This document shows, piece by piece, positions 32,839-40,815 of a stretch of 53,134 bases of DNA; the stretch's first letter is position 1, and every line of letters starts with the position of its first letter. Under the pieces are notes generated by a model that was not told the origin of the DNA, searched no databases, and was given only the letters and a program-made list of their open reading frames with translations. The translations under genes and the position numbers were made by a program. This stretch comes from Candidatus Binataceae bacterium (GTDB lineage Bacteria; Desulfobacterota; Binatia; Binatales; Binataceae): positions 1-53,134 of the forward strand of contig DATGHL010000049.1 of the NCBI GenBank assembly GCA_035308025.1, given 5' to 3'.

Positions 32839-34304
32839 CCGCGTCGTCCAAGTTCCACGTATAGCCGCGCGGGCAGATTCTCGAAGGGGCCGTTGGACAT
32901 GCACAGCACGACGTCGCCCGCCCGCGCCTCAGCCGCGATCCGCTCGACGATCTGATCCACCGAATCGCAAGCCGCGGCGGTTGGGCCGCGTCCGCTGATC
33001 GCGCGAGCGAGCGCTGGCACATCGAGGCGATCTTCCACCGGCAGTGGATCATTCTCCTTGAAATAGACCGGCGCCAGATAAACCCGCGCGGCGCGATCGA
33101 AAGCGGTCGCAAAACCCTCCTGGAAAACGGCGCGGCGCGCGCTGTTTGAACGCGGCTCGAAGGCCGCGATCAGGCGCCGCCCGGCGTAGCGCTCGGCCAT
33201 CGCTTCGAGCGTGACGCGGATCGCCGTCGGATGATGCGCGAAGTCGTCGATTATGATCACCTCCCCGGCCTCGCCGACTATCTCCTGGCGGCGCGCGACC
33301 CCGCTGAAGCTCGCGAGCCCCTCAGACAATTCGTCGTCGGTCAGCCCGAACTCCTTGAGCAGCACCCAGACGCCGAGCGCGTTCGCGACGTTCATCCGGC
33401 CGCCCACCGGCAGATGCAACCCGCGCGCCAGGATTACGCCGTCGCGGGCGATCGCGAAGTGCGCGCCATCGGGATTGATCGCAATGTCGACGGCGCGGAA
33501 TTCCCCGGCACTCAACCCGAAGGTCAGCCGTCGCGCCGCGGTCGCCGCCGTGGCCGTCAACGCGTGCGGAAAATCCGCGCACACCACGAGCACCCGGCCG
33601 GCGTCGAGTTGGGCCGCGAGCGCGCGAAACGACGCTTGCACATGGTCGAGATCGCGATAAATGTCGGCGTGATCGAATTCGACCCCGGTCACGATCGCGC
33701 CGCGCGCGCGGTAATGCAGAAACTTGGGTCCTTTGTCGAAGAAGGCGGTGTCGTACTCGTCGCCTTCGATCACGAAATCCGTGCCGCCGCCGAGCCGATA
33801 GTTCGCGGCGAAGTCGCGCGCCACGCCCCCCACCAGCATCGACGGATCGCGCCCGGCGGATTCGAGCACGCGCGCCATCATCGCGGTCGAGGTGGTCTTG
33901 CCATGCGTCCCGGCGACCATCAGGACGCGCCGCTCGCGCAGGAAGAAATGCCAGAGCGCCTCGGGCATCGAGACATAAGGAATCGCGCTGGCGAGCAGCG
34001 CGGCGGCCTCCGGATTGCTCCGCATCACGACGTTGCCGACCACTGCCAGATCGGGTGCCGCCAGATGGGCCGGGTCGTAACCCGCCTGCACTTGGATCCG
34101 GAGCCGTTTCAGAATCGATGCGGTCGGTTCATAGACTTGCGTGTCGGAGCCGGTGACGTGAAAACCGCGATGAGCCAGCATCCCGGCCAGCGCCGCCATC
34201 GCCGAGCCGCCCACCCCGATTAGATGGACGTGCCGCACCGCCTCGGGAATCCGTGCGAGTCGTGCCCTCGAGTCTGCCGAAACTGCCGCCATCACCCCCA
34301 CCAT
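32835..34304 (-). CDS. mpl: UDP-N-acetylmuramate:L-Ala-gamma-D-Glu-meso-DAP ligase
   Basis: 489 residues of the Mur ligase superfamily. HLIGVGGSAMAALAGMLAHRGFHVTGSDTQVYEP is the UDP-binding Rossmann-like domain. The ATP motif is MVAGTHGKTTSTAMMARVLE. Central features are EGDEYDTAFFDKGPKF, EFDHADIYRDLD and DDFAHHPTAIRVTLEAM. The HVTGSD, DTAFFD and AHHPTA motifs point to Mpl rather than MurC. Mpl recycles murein tripeptide, a trait of Gram-negative bacteria with meso-DAP walls. ATG at 34304 or 34292. Confidence 0.93.
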   Translation of the reverse strand: MVGVMAAVSADSRARLARIPEAVRHVHLIGVGGSAMAALAGMLAHRGFHVTGSDTQVYEPTASILKRLRIQVQAGYDPAHLAAPDLAVVGNVVMRSNPEAAALLASAIPYVSMPEALWHFFLRERRVLMVAGTHGKTTSTAMMARVLESAGRDPSMLVGGVARDFAANYRLGGGTDFVIEGDEYDTAFFDKGPKFLHYRARGAIVTGVEFDHADIYRDLDHVQASFRALAAQLDAGRVLVVCADFPHALTATAATAARRLTFGLSAGEFRAVDIAINPDGAHFAIARDGVILARGLHLPVGGRMNVANALGVWVLLKEFGLTDDELSEGLASFSGVARRQEIVGEAGEVIIIDDFAHHPTAIRVTLEAMAERYAGRRLIAAFEPRSNSARRAVFQEGFATAFDRAARVYLAPVYFKENDPLPVEDRLDVPALARAISGRGPTAAACDSVDQIVERIAAEARAGDVVLCMSNGPFENLPARLYVELGRRG

Positions 34305-34409
34305 CCGCCACGCATTATTGCAATCGTACCATCAGGCTCGACTCCGCGCTGCGGCAAATCTGCGGCTCGACGCGCGCGCTTATGGGCTTTCAGGAGGAAC
34401 GGTGCGGAG

Positions 34410-34486
34410 TGGTGGCGGCGGCAGGAGTCGAACCTGCGACACTGCGGATATGAGCCGCATGCTCTAACCAACTGAGCTACGCCGCC
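34410..34486 (-). tRNA. tRNA-Met (CAU), elongator type, CCA encoded
   Basis: The minus strand folds as a full cloverleaf: acceptor GGCGGCG/CGCCGCC, D-arm GCTCAGTTGGTTAGAGC, anticodon stem TGCGG/CCGCA with loop CTCATAT (anticodon CAT), T-arm CAGGTTCGACTCCTG, and A-CCA at the 3' end. The first bases pair normally (G-C), so it is not an initiator tRNA. A tRNA-Ile2 (lysidine) identity cannot be fully excluded, but the sequence resembles E. coli elongator Met. Confidence 0.96.
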
Positions 34487-34549
34487 ACCGGAACGCATCA
34501 CAATAGCGGGCGCTCGCATCGGGCGAAAGAGTTATTCAGCTGACCTTGT

Positions 34550-35284
34550 TCAGATGACTTTGATTGCGCTTTTCTTGACCGCGCGGCTGCCGCGTCCGAC
34601 TTGATAGAGGACCCCTTCGCTAAACTCGACGCAACTCAGGCTGCCGCCATAAACCAACCCAGTGTCAACCCCAATCTTATACGGTAAGTCCGTCATCACG
34701 GTGCGCATCGGCGTATGGCCAAAGACCACGGTCGCGTCAAGCTGATGCGGGCTGAAGATGAACTCGTGGCGAATCCAGAGCAGGTCCTCGGCCTCCTGAT
34801 CTTCAAGCGGGAGGCCGGGGCGCACGCCGGCATGGACGAAGAGGTAGGGCGGCCGCTGATAGTTGTTCGTCAGGCTGCGGAAAAATTCGAGATGGGGCGC
34901 GGGGAGCGCCGCACAGGCCTCCGCCGGGTCGGCGCGCTTGAGACCATAGCTCGCGATCGTCTGCATCCCGCCATTGAACAGGAACGATTCACCATAATGA
35001 CCGGGGAGACCGAGATAGCTCAGCAGCATGTCTTCGTGATTGCCCTTGAGGAATACCGCGGTCGCCGCGCCTTTTTGCAGTTCGAGCACCAGCTCGACGA
35101 CGCCGCGCGCATCCGGCCCGCGGTCAATATAGTCGCCGACGAAGACGATGGTGTCGCCCGCCCTGAGTTCCAGGGCCTTGAGCATCACTGCCAACTCGTC
35201 CGCGCAGCCGTGAACGTCCCCGATCGCGAACAGCCGGTGATCGCTCGAACGCTGCTCGCTCGCAGCGTGTTTGCGCGTTGCCAT
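34550..35284 (-). CDS. Metallophosphoesterase (ApaH/PrpA-like Ser/Thr phosphatase)
   Basis: 244 residues. The PPP-type motifs are intact: FAIGDVHGCADEL (GDxHG), FVGDYIDRGPDARGV (GDxxDRG), LKGNHEDML (GNHE), and downstream histidines in LFVHAGVRPG and VVFGHTPM. Bacterial members hydrolyse Ap4A or phosphoproteins. The ATG at 35284 is chosen because it lies just past the end of meaB (11-base gap), and homologues start close to this point. Confidence 0.88.
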   Translation of the reverse strand: MATRKHAASEQRSSDHRLFAIGDVHGCADELAVMLKALELRAGDTIVFVGDYIDRGPDARGVVELVLELQKGAATAVFLKGNHEDMLLSYLGLPGHYGESFLFNGGMQTIASYGLKRADPAEACAALPAPHLEFFRSLTNNYQRPPYLFVHAGVRPGLPLEDQEAEDLLWIRHEFIFSPHQLDATVVFGHTPMRTVMTDLPYKIGVDTGLVYGGSLSCVEFSEGVLYQVGRGSRAVKKSAIKVI

Positions 35285-35294
35285 CGGTGCTGCT

Positions 35295-36293
35295 CTACCG
35301 CTCCGTCTCGGGCTCGCGCGGATCGGCAAGTAGATCCGCGACCACGGCGCGATTCAGAATAATCCGCCGCGTCGCACTGTAGGGATTGAGCGCGCCGGCG
35401 CGCACCTCCGCGAGTACACTTTGCAGGCCGTCGGCGCCGGCCTTGAGCGCGCGCGTCGTGCGCTCCTCGATTTGCGAGGTCAGCACCTCGATAAACTCGT
35501 GCGCGCGCCGCTCGCGTTCGCGCGCCGGGTCGCGATGCTCGCGCTGGTAGGCGCGATGGCGTTCAATCGCCGCGACCACCGCGTCCACGCCGACGTCCGC
35601 CGCGGCCTGAGTCAACAGCACCGGCGGCCGCCAGCCGCCCTCGCGGCGCAGATGCACGCTTAGTTCGAGCTCCGCCTTGATCCGATCAGCGCCGTCGCGA
35701 TCGGCCTTGTTGACCACGTAGAGGTCGGCAATCTCGTTGAGCCCGGCCTTCATCACCTGCACCCCGTCGCCGCCTTCGGGCACGGTGACGACCACCGTGG
35801 TCTCGGCCAAATCCATCACGCTCAGCTCGGTCTGCCCCACGCCGACCGTCTCGATTATCACGACGTCGTGGCCAAAGGCGTCCAGCAGCTTGACGACCTC
35901 GCGCGCCGCGCGGCTTAAGCCCCCATGATGGCCGCGCGACGAGAGGCTGCGGATATACACGCCCGCGTCCTTATAGTGATCCGTCATGCGCACGCGATCG
36001 CCCAGCACCGCGCCCCCAGAGAAGGGGCTCGAAGGATCGATCGCGAGCACGGCGACGAGCTTGTCCTGCGCGCGATACTTCGCGATCAGCCGATTCACCA
36101 GCGTCGATTTACCCGCGCCCGGCGCCCCGGTCAGTCCGATCACGTAGGCGTGGCCGGTGCGATTGTAGATGCGCTCCATGACCGCGCTGACCTCAGCCGC
36201 GCGGTTCTCCACCAGCGTGACCAGGCGGGCCAGCGCAACGCGGTCGCGCTGAAGGAAACGGTCGATGAGAGTGTCGAGTTTGTTCTCGGGCAT
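35295..36293 (-). CDS. meaB: MeaB/ArgK-family P-loop GTPase (methylmalonyl-CoA mutase chaperone)
   Basis: 332 residues: the P-loop GLTGAPGAGKSTLVNRL (GxPGAGKST), DPSSPFSGGAVLGDRVRM (switch region conserved in MeaB), SLSSRGHHGGLSRAA, IIETVGVGQTELSVMDLAETTVVV and NKADRDGAD. It protects and reloads B12-dependent acyl-CoA mutases. A methylmalonyl-CoA-epimerase-like gene lies 2.6 kb away (38900), consistent with a propionate/methylmalonyl-CoA route; the mutase itself is not here. Confidence 0.94.
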   Translation of the reverse strand: MPENKLDTLIDRFLQRDRVALARLVTLVENRAAEVSAVMERIYNRTGHAYVIGLTGAPGAGKSTLVNRLIAKYRAQDKLVAVLAIDPSSPFSGGAVLGDRVRMTDHYKDAGVYIRSLSSRGHHGGLSRAAREVVKLLDAFGHDVVIIETVGVGQTELSVMDLAETTVVVTVPEGGDGVQVMKAGLNEIADLYVVNKADRDGADRIKAELELSVHLRREGGWRPPVLLTQAAADVGVDAVVAAIERHRAYQREHRDPARERERRAHEFIEVLTSQIEERTTRALKAGADGLQSVLAEVRAGALNPYSATRRIILNRAVVADLLADPREPETER

Positions 36294-36450
36294 TAATCTT
36301 GAGACGGTGGCTGCGTGATTTATAGTTCCATCGTATTAGTAAGGCCCACTGCGATAAAGCACACTCTGTAACGCCAACAGTCGAGCGAAACGCGCTGAGG
36401 CGGGGGCGCGCATTGTCTCTGCGCCAAACGAATCATATCTTTAACTGAGC

Positions 36451-36858
36451 ATGAAGGTCGCCGACGTTTCGCGCGATTGGATGGTGGCGCTGGGCCTTGG
36501 GCTGGTGCTGATTGGCGTCGCCAACTGGCTGGTCGGACGCCATCGCACCCGCCAGTACGACAGTATCGTCGCGACACAACCCGACCCTGCCGCCAACGAT
36601 TCCTATCGCAGCTTCGACGAACTCGCCGGCGCCGTCGACGCCGTCCTCCAGCCCTTCACCGAAGAGCAGCGCCGCGTTTCCTATGCGACCGCGCGGATGG
36701 ATTTCTACCACGCGACTTATGTGACCGGCTACGGCCTGGTGATCGTCGGACTGATCGTGACCTTCCTGGGCTTCGTGCGTCTAATCCGGCGCGACGCCCA
36801 GCGCGCCGCCGGCGCTCCGACGATTCGCGTGATTGGCGCCGGCCCGCCATTCCCCTGA
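36451..36858 (+). CDS. Two-TM membrane protein, unknown function
   Basis: 135 residues with a transmembrane helix near 11-27 (MVALGLGLVLIGVANWLVG) and another near 88-108 (GYGLVIVGLIVTFLGFVRLI). Between them lies a polar, probably periplasmic domain. It is divergent from meaB and lies 21 bases before ispE, so it may be cotranscribed with ispE. I recognise no family. Confidence 0.65.
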   Translation: MKVADVSRDWMVALGLGLVLIGVANWLVGRHRTRQYDSIVATQPDPAANDSYRSFDELAGAVDAVLQPFTEEQRRVSYATARMDFYHATYVTGYGLVIVGLIVTFLGFVRLIRRDAQRAAGAPTIRVIGAGPPFP

Positions 36859-36879
36859 CGCCGCCTCGAGCCCCTCACG

Positions 36880-37767
36880 ATGGTCAAGCTGCTGAGCGAA
36901 CTCGCGCCAGCGAAAATTAATCTATTTCTGCGCGTGACCGGACGGCGCGCCGACGGTTATCACGAGCTCGATTCACTCTTCGCGCCGATCTCGCTCTACG
37001 ATCGCGTCAGCCTCGCGATCCGGCCGGCGCCGCAGTGCGCGATCTCGCTCCGCTGCGAGCACACGAACCTCGGTCCCGACGACGATAACCTCGCTGTCCG
37101 CGCCGCCCGCGCCTTCATGACCAAGTTCGGCCTAACCGCCGAGGTCATGATCGACTTGCACAAGGAGATTCCGGTCGGCGCCGGGCTGGGTGGCGGCTCG
37201 AGCGACGCCGGCGCGGTGCTACGCATGATGGCGCGCCTAACGCGGATCGAAGATCCCGCGCGCCTCGCTGCGATCGCGCTCCGGCTCGGCGCGGACGTGC
37301 CCTTTTTTCTCGATCCGGCGCCCGCGCGCGTGCGCGGTATCGGTGAACGGATCGAGCCGCTGGCCGGCTTCACTCCACTCGTACTGCTGATCGCCGTCCC
37401 GCCCGTTGCCGTATCCACCGCGGCGGTCTTCCAGCTCCTGGCGCGCGAAGGCTGGAGCGGCCCGGCCCCAAATCACATTATCGAAGCCGCGATCGCCGGA
37501 CGGCTCAGTTCCGACGTTCTGATCAATGATCTCGCGGCGCCGGCGATGACCGCGTGGCCGGAGATCGCGCGGCTCAAGTCGTTGCTCGAACAGTTGGGTG
37601 CGCTCGGCGCGGCGATGAGCGGCAGCGGCGGCGCGGTCTTCGGTATCTTCCCGACTGCCGCGGATGCATCGCACGCCGCCGAGCAGCTTCGCGTCCAAGC
37701 ACCCCGAGCAAAAGTCTTTGACGCCGTTACCCTCGGCCACCTCTCGACGGCGAAGATTCGTCGTTGA
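36880..37767 (+). CDS. ispE: 4-diphosphocytidyl-2-C-methyl-D-erythritol kinase
   Basis: 295 residues, GHMP kinase fold. AKINLFLRVTGRRADGYHELDSLF (11-34) and the ATP loop PVGAGLGGGSSDAG (98-111) are diagnostic; ALRLGADVPFFLD and GAAMSGSGGAVFGIF complete the set. It performs the fourth step of the MEP isoprenoid pathway. Neighbours in many bacteria are prs and rplY; here it sits between an unknown membrane protein and an unknown secreted protein. Confidence 0.95.
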   Translation: MVKLLSELAPAKINLFLRVTGRRADGYHELDSLFAPISLYDRVSLAIRPAPQCAISLRCEHTNLGPDDDNLAVRAARAFMTKFGLTAEVMIDLHKEIPVGAGLGGGSSDAGAVLRMMARLTRIEDPARLAAIALRLGADVPFFLDPAPARVRGIGERIEPLAGFTPLVLLIAVPPVAVSTAAVFQLLAREGWSGPAPNHIIEAAIAGRLSSDVLINDLAAPAMTAWPEIARLKSLLEQLGALGAAMSGSGGAVFGIFPTAADASHAAEQLRVQAPRAKVFDAVTLGHLSTAKIRR

Positions 37768-37825
37768 CGACCAGAATCGTCATTCCTTACTGTTGAGTAT
37801 CCACGCGGAGGATATGAGGGCATCC

Positions 37826-38335
37826 ATGATCCAACTGAATACGCGGGCCGGAATTCTTTTGATCCTTTCCATGACACTGGTTGCCGTGTTGGCGTTGGGG
37901 CAAGGCCTAAGCCGCGCTCAGGAGGCGCCGCCGTCTCCGGCAGGCGACGCCGTCGCCACAAATCCGGGGGAGAAAATCGTCGGCATCTATAAGGGCACCA
38001 CGCTCGCTAGCTGCGCCGCCAGTTTGCTGCCCGATCGATGCAATGCGCAGCAGAAGGTGACGATCAGCGTAATCCAGGGGGTGGACGGGAAGCTCAAGGG
38101 CTATTACAAGTGCGCTTATGGCAATCAAAACTGCTTTCATCAGCAGGAGACCGGCAAAGTGGCGTCGGCCACGATCAATGGAGCGCTGCTCACGATGCGC
38201 GTGATTCTTCCCGAAGGCACCAGCTATATCTTCAACGGACGCACTTCCGGCGACCGCGTCAATGGCGGCTATACCGCCTCCTCGGGCGGCGCGGTCTTCG
38301 AGCGTGGCGTCTGGCGCGCGCGCAAGCTCGAATAA
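37826..38335 (+). CDS. Secreted protein, unknown function
   Basis: 169 residues with a signal peptide (MIQLNTRAGILLILSMTLVAVLALGQGLSRAQ). The mature chain has two cysteine pairs (CAASLLPDRC and CAYGNQNC) that could form disulfides and ends with SGGAVFERGVWRARK, a beta-rich pattern. The ATG at 37826 has GAGGG at the correct distance; an ATG 12 bases upstream is a worse fit. The 16-base context TGAGGGCATCCATGAT also occurs at 8675-8690. Function unknown. Confidence 0.6.
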   Translation: MIQLNTRAGILLILSMTLVAVLALGQGLSRAQEAPPSPAGDAVATNPGEKIVGIYKGTTLASCAASLLPDRCNAQQKVTISVIQGVDGKLKGYYKCAYGNQNCFHQQETGKVASATINGALLTMRVILPEGTSYIFNGRTSGDRVNGGYTASSGGAVFERGVWRARKLE

Positions 38336-38373
38336 CAATCACCGGTCTATCCAGCGCCGTAGTTGGCCGTGCG

Positions 38374-38847
38374 CTAGTGCGAGGGAGCCGGGCGGCGGCG
38401 CGGCCCCATCAGCGGCGCCAGCGTGCGCAAGGCTTCCAGAAGCGCCATACACTCGCCGCGCACAAGCTCCGGATCGGCGCCGCGCGTTTCGAGCGTCGTC
38501 GCAACCTCGGCGAGCGCGCGCACATAATCGTTGTGCGAGCGGCGATTGAGCTCCTTCCATGGAATCCCGCGCAGCGCCATCGTGGTTTCGTGATTGCACG
38601 TGAGAACCCCCCGCGCGAGCAGCACCGCGATCGCCGGATAGCCCAGATAGCCCTGCCAATACGAAGCGTTGTCGTTCGCTGAGATCGTGCGGCCCTCGCT
38701 CACGACCTCGTAGTGCTTGCGGCCGTCGGAGGAGGCGACCGTCGCTTCCCGTTCATCGACGATCATGACGCGGCCATCGCCGATCGCCCCAAGCGCCTCG
38801 TAGACCTTGATCAGCGGCGGCATTTTCCACGGTCCATTGACCGGCAT
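38374..38847 (-). CDS. Conserved-looking cytosolic protein, unknown function
   Basis: 157 residues from the ATG at 38847 (MPVNGPWKMPPLIKVYEALGAIGDGRVMI); another start at 38823 gives MPPLIKVYEALG. The sequence is well structured, with a beta-rich first half (VMIVDEREATVASSDGRKHYEVVSEGRTI) and a helical second half (NDYVRALAEVATTLETRGADPELVRGECMALLEALRTLAPLMG). No signal peptide or membrane segment. It diverges from the methylmalonyl-CoA-epimerase-like gene; the promoters must lie in the short region 38848-38899. Function not recognised. Confidence 0.65.
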   Translation of the reverse strand: MPVNGPWKMPPLIKVYEALGAIGDGRVMIVDEREATVASSDGRKHYEVVSEGRTISANDNASYWQGYLGYPAIAVLLARGVLTCNHETTMALRGIPWKELNRRSHNDYVRALAEVATTLETRGADPELVRGECMALLEALRTLAPLMGPRRRPAPSH

Positions 38848-38899
38848 TCGTGTACTATCTCCCGTGCGCAACGCTAAGGAAATCCGGGACGGGCTTCAG

Positions 38900-39343
38900 A
38901 TGGCAAATCAGCCAATCGGCAAAATCGATCACCTGGGAATCGCGGTCAAGAGCGTCGCCGAGGCGCGCAAATTCTTCGAGGGCGTGTTAGGCGCGACCCT
39001 GCTCTATGAGCACGAGAACCCTACGGCCGGCTACAAGATCGCCGAGTTCGATTTCAATGGCTTCGTGCTCGAATTGCTCGAACCGCTGGGCGACGATTCC
39101 TATCTGCACGCCTTTCTCGCGCGACGCGGCGAGGGGGTGCATCATCTGACCCTCGACGTCCCCGACGCGAAGGCGAAAATCGCTGAACTGAAAGGACGGG
39201 GCATCAAGCTGGTCGATGAACGGGAGTTTTCGCCAAGTTCATACGAGGCGTTCATTTCGCCACGCGGCAGCCACGGCGTCCTGATTCAGATCGGTTCGGG
39301 CTATCCGACGCTCGCGCGCGCCGCCGAGTGGTTCAAAAAGTAA
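38900..39343 (+). CDS. VOC-family protein, methylmalonyl-CoA epimerase-like
   Basis: 147 residues with two paired beta-alpha-beta modules: GKIDHLGIAVKSVAEARKFFEGVLG (first metal histidine) and GEGVHHLTLDVPDAKAKIAEL (second histidine). The length and the FVLELLEP strand fit methylmalonyl-CoA epimerase, which links propionyl-CoA carboxylation to the mutase. The last strand reads HGVLIQIG, where the canonical epimerase has GVLVELC, so the usual glutamate ligand appears to be Gln. This may change the reaction; I keep the name as a family-level call. meaB nearby supports the pathway. Confidence 0.82.
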   Translation: MANQPIGKIDHLGIAVKSVAEARKFFEGVLGATLLYEHENPTAGYKIAEFDFNGFVLELLEPLGDDSYLHAFLARRGEGVHHLTLDVPDAKAKIAELKGRGIKLVDEREFSPSSYEAFISPRGSHGVLIQIGSGYPTLARAAEWFKK

Positions 39344-39455
39344 TGATGATGTTGAAGAAGTCTTGTTTGAAAGCAATCTTGAACAGCTCGCACTACCGCC
39401 CACCATCTGCTACGAGCTTTAAGCGTAGATCCACCAATTGAGGAGGAACGATCTG

Positions 39456-39914
39456 ATGGCCGCCGCAGTCCCGGTTGAAGCAACCTCATACGCGTTCGAT
39501 GACCGAAACATTCGCTGGTATAAACTAGGTGACTTCGAGAACTTCGTATTTGCTATGTTCAACGTAGATGTGCCGGGCAAAATCGTCGACTTTATTCTCA
39601 AATTTCCAGCAAACAAGCAGATCTTTCTGCATCGTCACTTGGCGCTGACTAACACGCTAGTAGTTCAGGGCGAGCATCGTTTGTACGAGCCGAATGGCGC
39701 ACTCAAGGAGGTGCGCCCCGTAGGGAGTTATACTTCCACTCCTCCGGGCGAGCCGCATCGGGAAGGAGCCGGAGATGACGGCGGCGTTGTATTCTATAGT
39801 GTTCGCGGAAAAGATGGCGTCTTATTCGAAGTGCTTGATGATGAGCTAAATGTTATCGGTACATTGACAATGGACGACTTTGTAAACGCCTTAAAAGAGC
39901 AGAAGAACGCTTGA
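39456..39914 (+). CDS. Cupin-domain protein
   Basis: 152 residues from the ATG at 39456, with GAGGAGG about ten bases upstream. The cupin motif includes KQIFLHRHLALTNTLVVQGEHRLYEPNG and PPGEPHREG, supplying histidine ligands for a metal. The fold resembles 2,4'-dihydroxyacetophenone dioxygenase-like cupins. The gene uses many A/T-ending codons (for example GTATTTGCTATGTTC) in contrast to all neighbours, which suggests recent transfer; an IS remnant lies 350 bases downstream. Function unknown. Confidence 0.75.
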   Translation: MAAAVPVEATSYAFDDRNIRWYKLGDFENFVFAMFNVDVPGKIVDFILKFPANKQIFLHRHLALTNTLVVQGEHRLYEPNGALKEVRPVGSYTSTPPGEPHREGAGDDGGVVFYSVRGKDGVLFEVLDDELNVIGTLTMDDFVNALKEQKNA

Positions 39915-39918
39915 GTCC

Positions 39919-39943
39919 GGCTGGACGACGGTCGTCCGCAGCC
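39919..39943 (+). terminator. Terminator-like hairpin after the cupin gene
   Basis: GGACGAC (39923-39929) and GTCGTCC (39931-39937) form a 7-bp stem flanked by GGCT/AGCC. It lies nine bases after the stop. The downstream T-run is weak (GCTTTACA), so it may be rho-dependent or structural only. Confidence 0.4.
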
Positions 39944-40264
39944 CCGCTTTACACTCAAGCGCCGAAACCGCTCCGCCGTACAGCCTTGGTGACAACCCTT
40001 TCACCTGTATTGCCTTCTTCCCTGCCTAGCCATTAGCGGCTGGGGACGTCGACGCTGACCGGACGCGGACGGAACCTGTGAACGCGACCACTGAAATTTG
40101 CCGTAACTGTGACAACGGCGAGGACGATATGCGTTCTCGCGATCGCAGCCGTTTAGAAAGCAATCACCACCGCTCAAAATGGATCGGTAGTTTTTGAAGG
40201 AGTAGTTGTAATGGAGGTTTGGCTATGATTCCGTTTGACCGGCGGAGCGGCGGAGGAAGGGGTA
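39944..40264. other. Gene-free stretch between the cupin and the IS remnant
   Basis: About 320 bases. I find no credible gene, RNA or repeat in either strand. It has mixed composition and is probably decayed sequence related to the IS insertion that follows. Confidence 0.5.
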
Positions 40265-40493
40265 ATGATGGGAAGGCAGAATGCATCGGAGAAGTTGTTT
40301 TATCAATTCCGTCTTGAGAACCACGTTCCTTCCGATCACCTTCTGCGCCAGCTCGATGCGGTACTTAACTTTGCAGGCGAGAAGGGTTCTGGCGAAGCAT
40401 TACAGCCCGCTAGGCCCCTCGGTGGATCCTGAACTGATGTTGATGATGCTGCTGGTTGGCTACGCCTACGGCATCCGTTCCGAATCTTTTTGA
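40265..40493 (+). pseudogene. IS1182-type transposase N-terminal remnant
   Basis: The first frame reads MMGRQNASEKLFYQFRLENHVPSDHLLRQLDAVLNF; after about 40400 the continuation (YSPLGPSVDPELMLMMLLVGYAYGIRSES) is in another frame and ends at 40493. Both parts match the N-terminal DUF772-type domain of IS1182-family DDE transposases (KLFxxFxLExxVPxDHLLRxID, then GRPSxDPELMLRMLLVGYxYGIRSE). The catalytic domain is gone. It is a dead fragment marking an old insertion site. Confidence 0.78.
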
Positions 40494-40576
40494 CCGTTCT
40501 GACAGTACGCGCTCGTTGTCGCGTTTTTCACCGGCCGCACGCTCCGCGCTCCGCTCGCTTGCAGAACCATACAAGG

Positions 40577-40590
40577 GTGAAACCTTTCAC
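40577..40590. repeat. Small dyad with ParB-like half-sites in reversed orientation
   Basis: GTGAAACCTTTCAC consists of GTGAAA and TTTCAC with two bases between. These are the half-sites of parS arranged outward rather than inward. It lies 47 bases before the first parS-like site. Confidence 0.4.
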
Positions 40591-40623
40591 TTTGCGCCGC
40601 CCGTTTGAAGAAACTTGTTAGAT

Positions 40624-40639
40624 CGTTTCACGTGAAACA
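40624..40639. promoter_or_regulatory. parS-like ParB-binding site 1
   Basis: CGTTTCACGTGAAACA matches the chromosomal parS consensus TGTTNCACGTGAAACA at 15 of 16 positions; the inner GTTTCACGTGAAAC is a perfect 14-bp palindrome. A further half-site TGTTTCAC follows at 40643-40650. ParB binding to parS organises and segregates the origin region. No parA/parB lies in this window. Confidence 0.85.
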
Positions 40640-40665
40640 TTCTGTTTCACCGCCACGACGGCACG

Positions 40666-40789
40666 CCGCTCCGTTGTCGCGGCTTTTGCTCGGTCGGACG
40701 GAGGGCGGACCCTCCGGAAGCCGACAAAAATGTTTCACGCGAAACAATTTTGTCTGTCCGATCAAGCAAGAGCCGCGACAACGGAGCGG
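40666..40789. repeat. 34-bp imperfect inverted repeat enclosing parS-like site 2
   Basis: The arms at 40666-40699 and 40756-40789 match as reverse complements at 31 of 34 positions (both read CCGCTCCGTTGTCGCGGCT/C on their proper strands). Inside lie a GGAGGG/CCCTCC hairpin (40700-40715) and a GACAAAA/TTTTGTC dyad (40723-40729 with 40748-40754) centred on parS 2. The whole could form a cruciform or be the remains of a palindromic element. Confidence 0.85.
40731..40746. promoter_or_regulatory. parS-like ParB-binding site 2
   Basis: TGTTTCACGCGAAACA differs from the parS consensus at one central base (C for T). It sits inside a larger palindrome and 107 bases from site 1, in the gene-free stretch before the ABC transporter. 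Confidence 0.75.
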
Positions 40790-40815
40790 GCGCGATGTCC
40801 GGACGGTGAAAGAGA

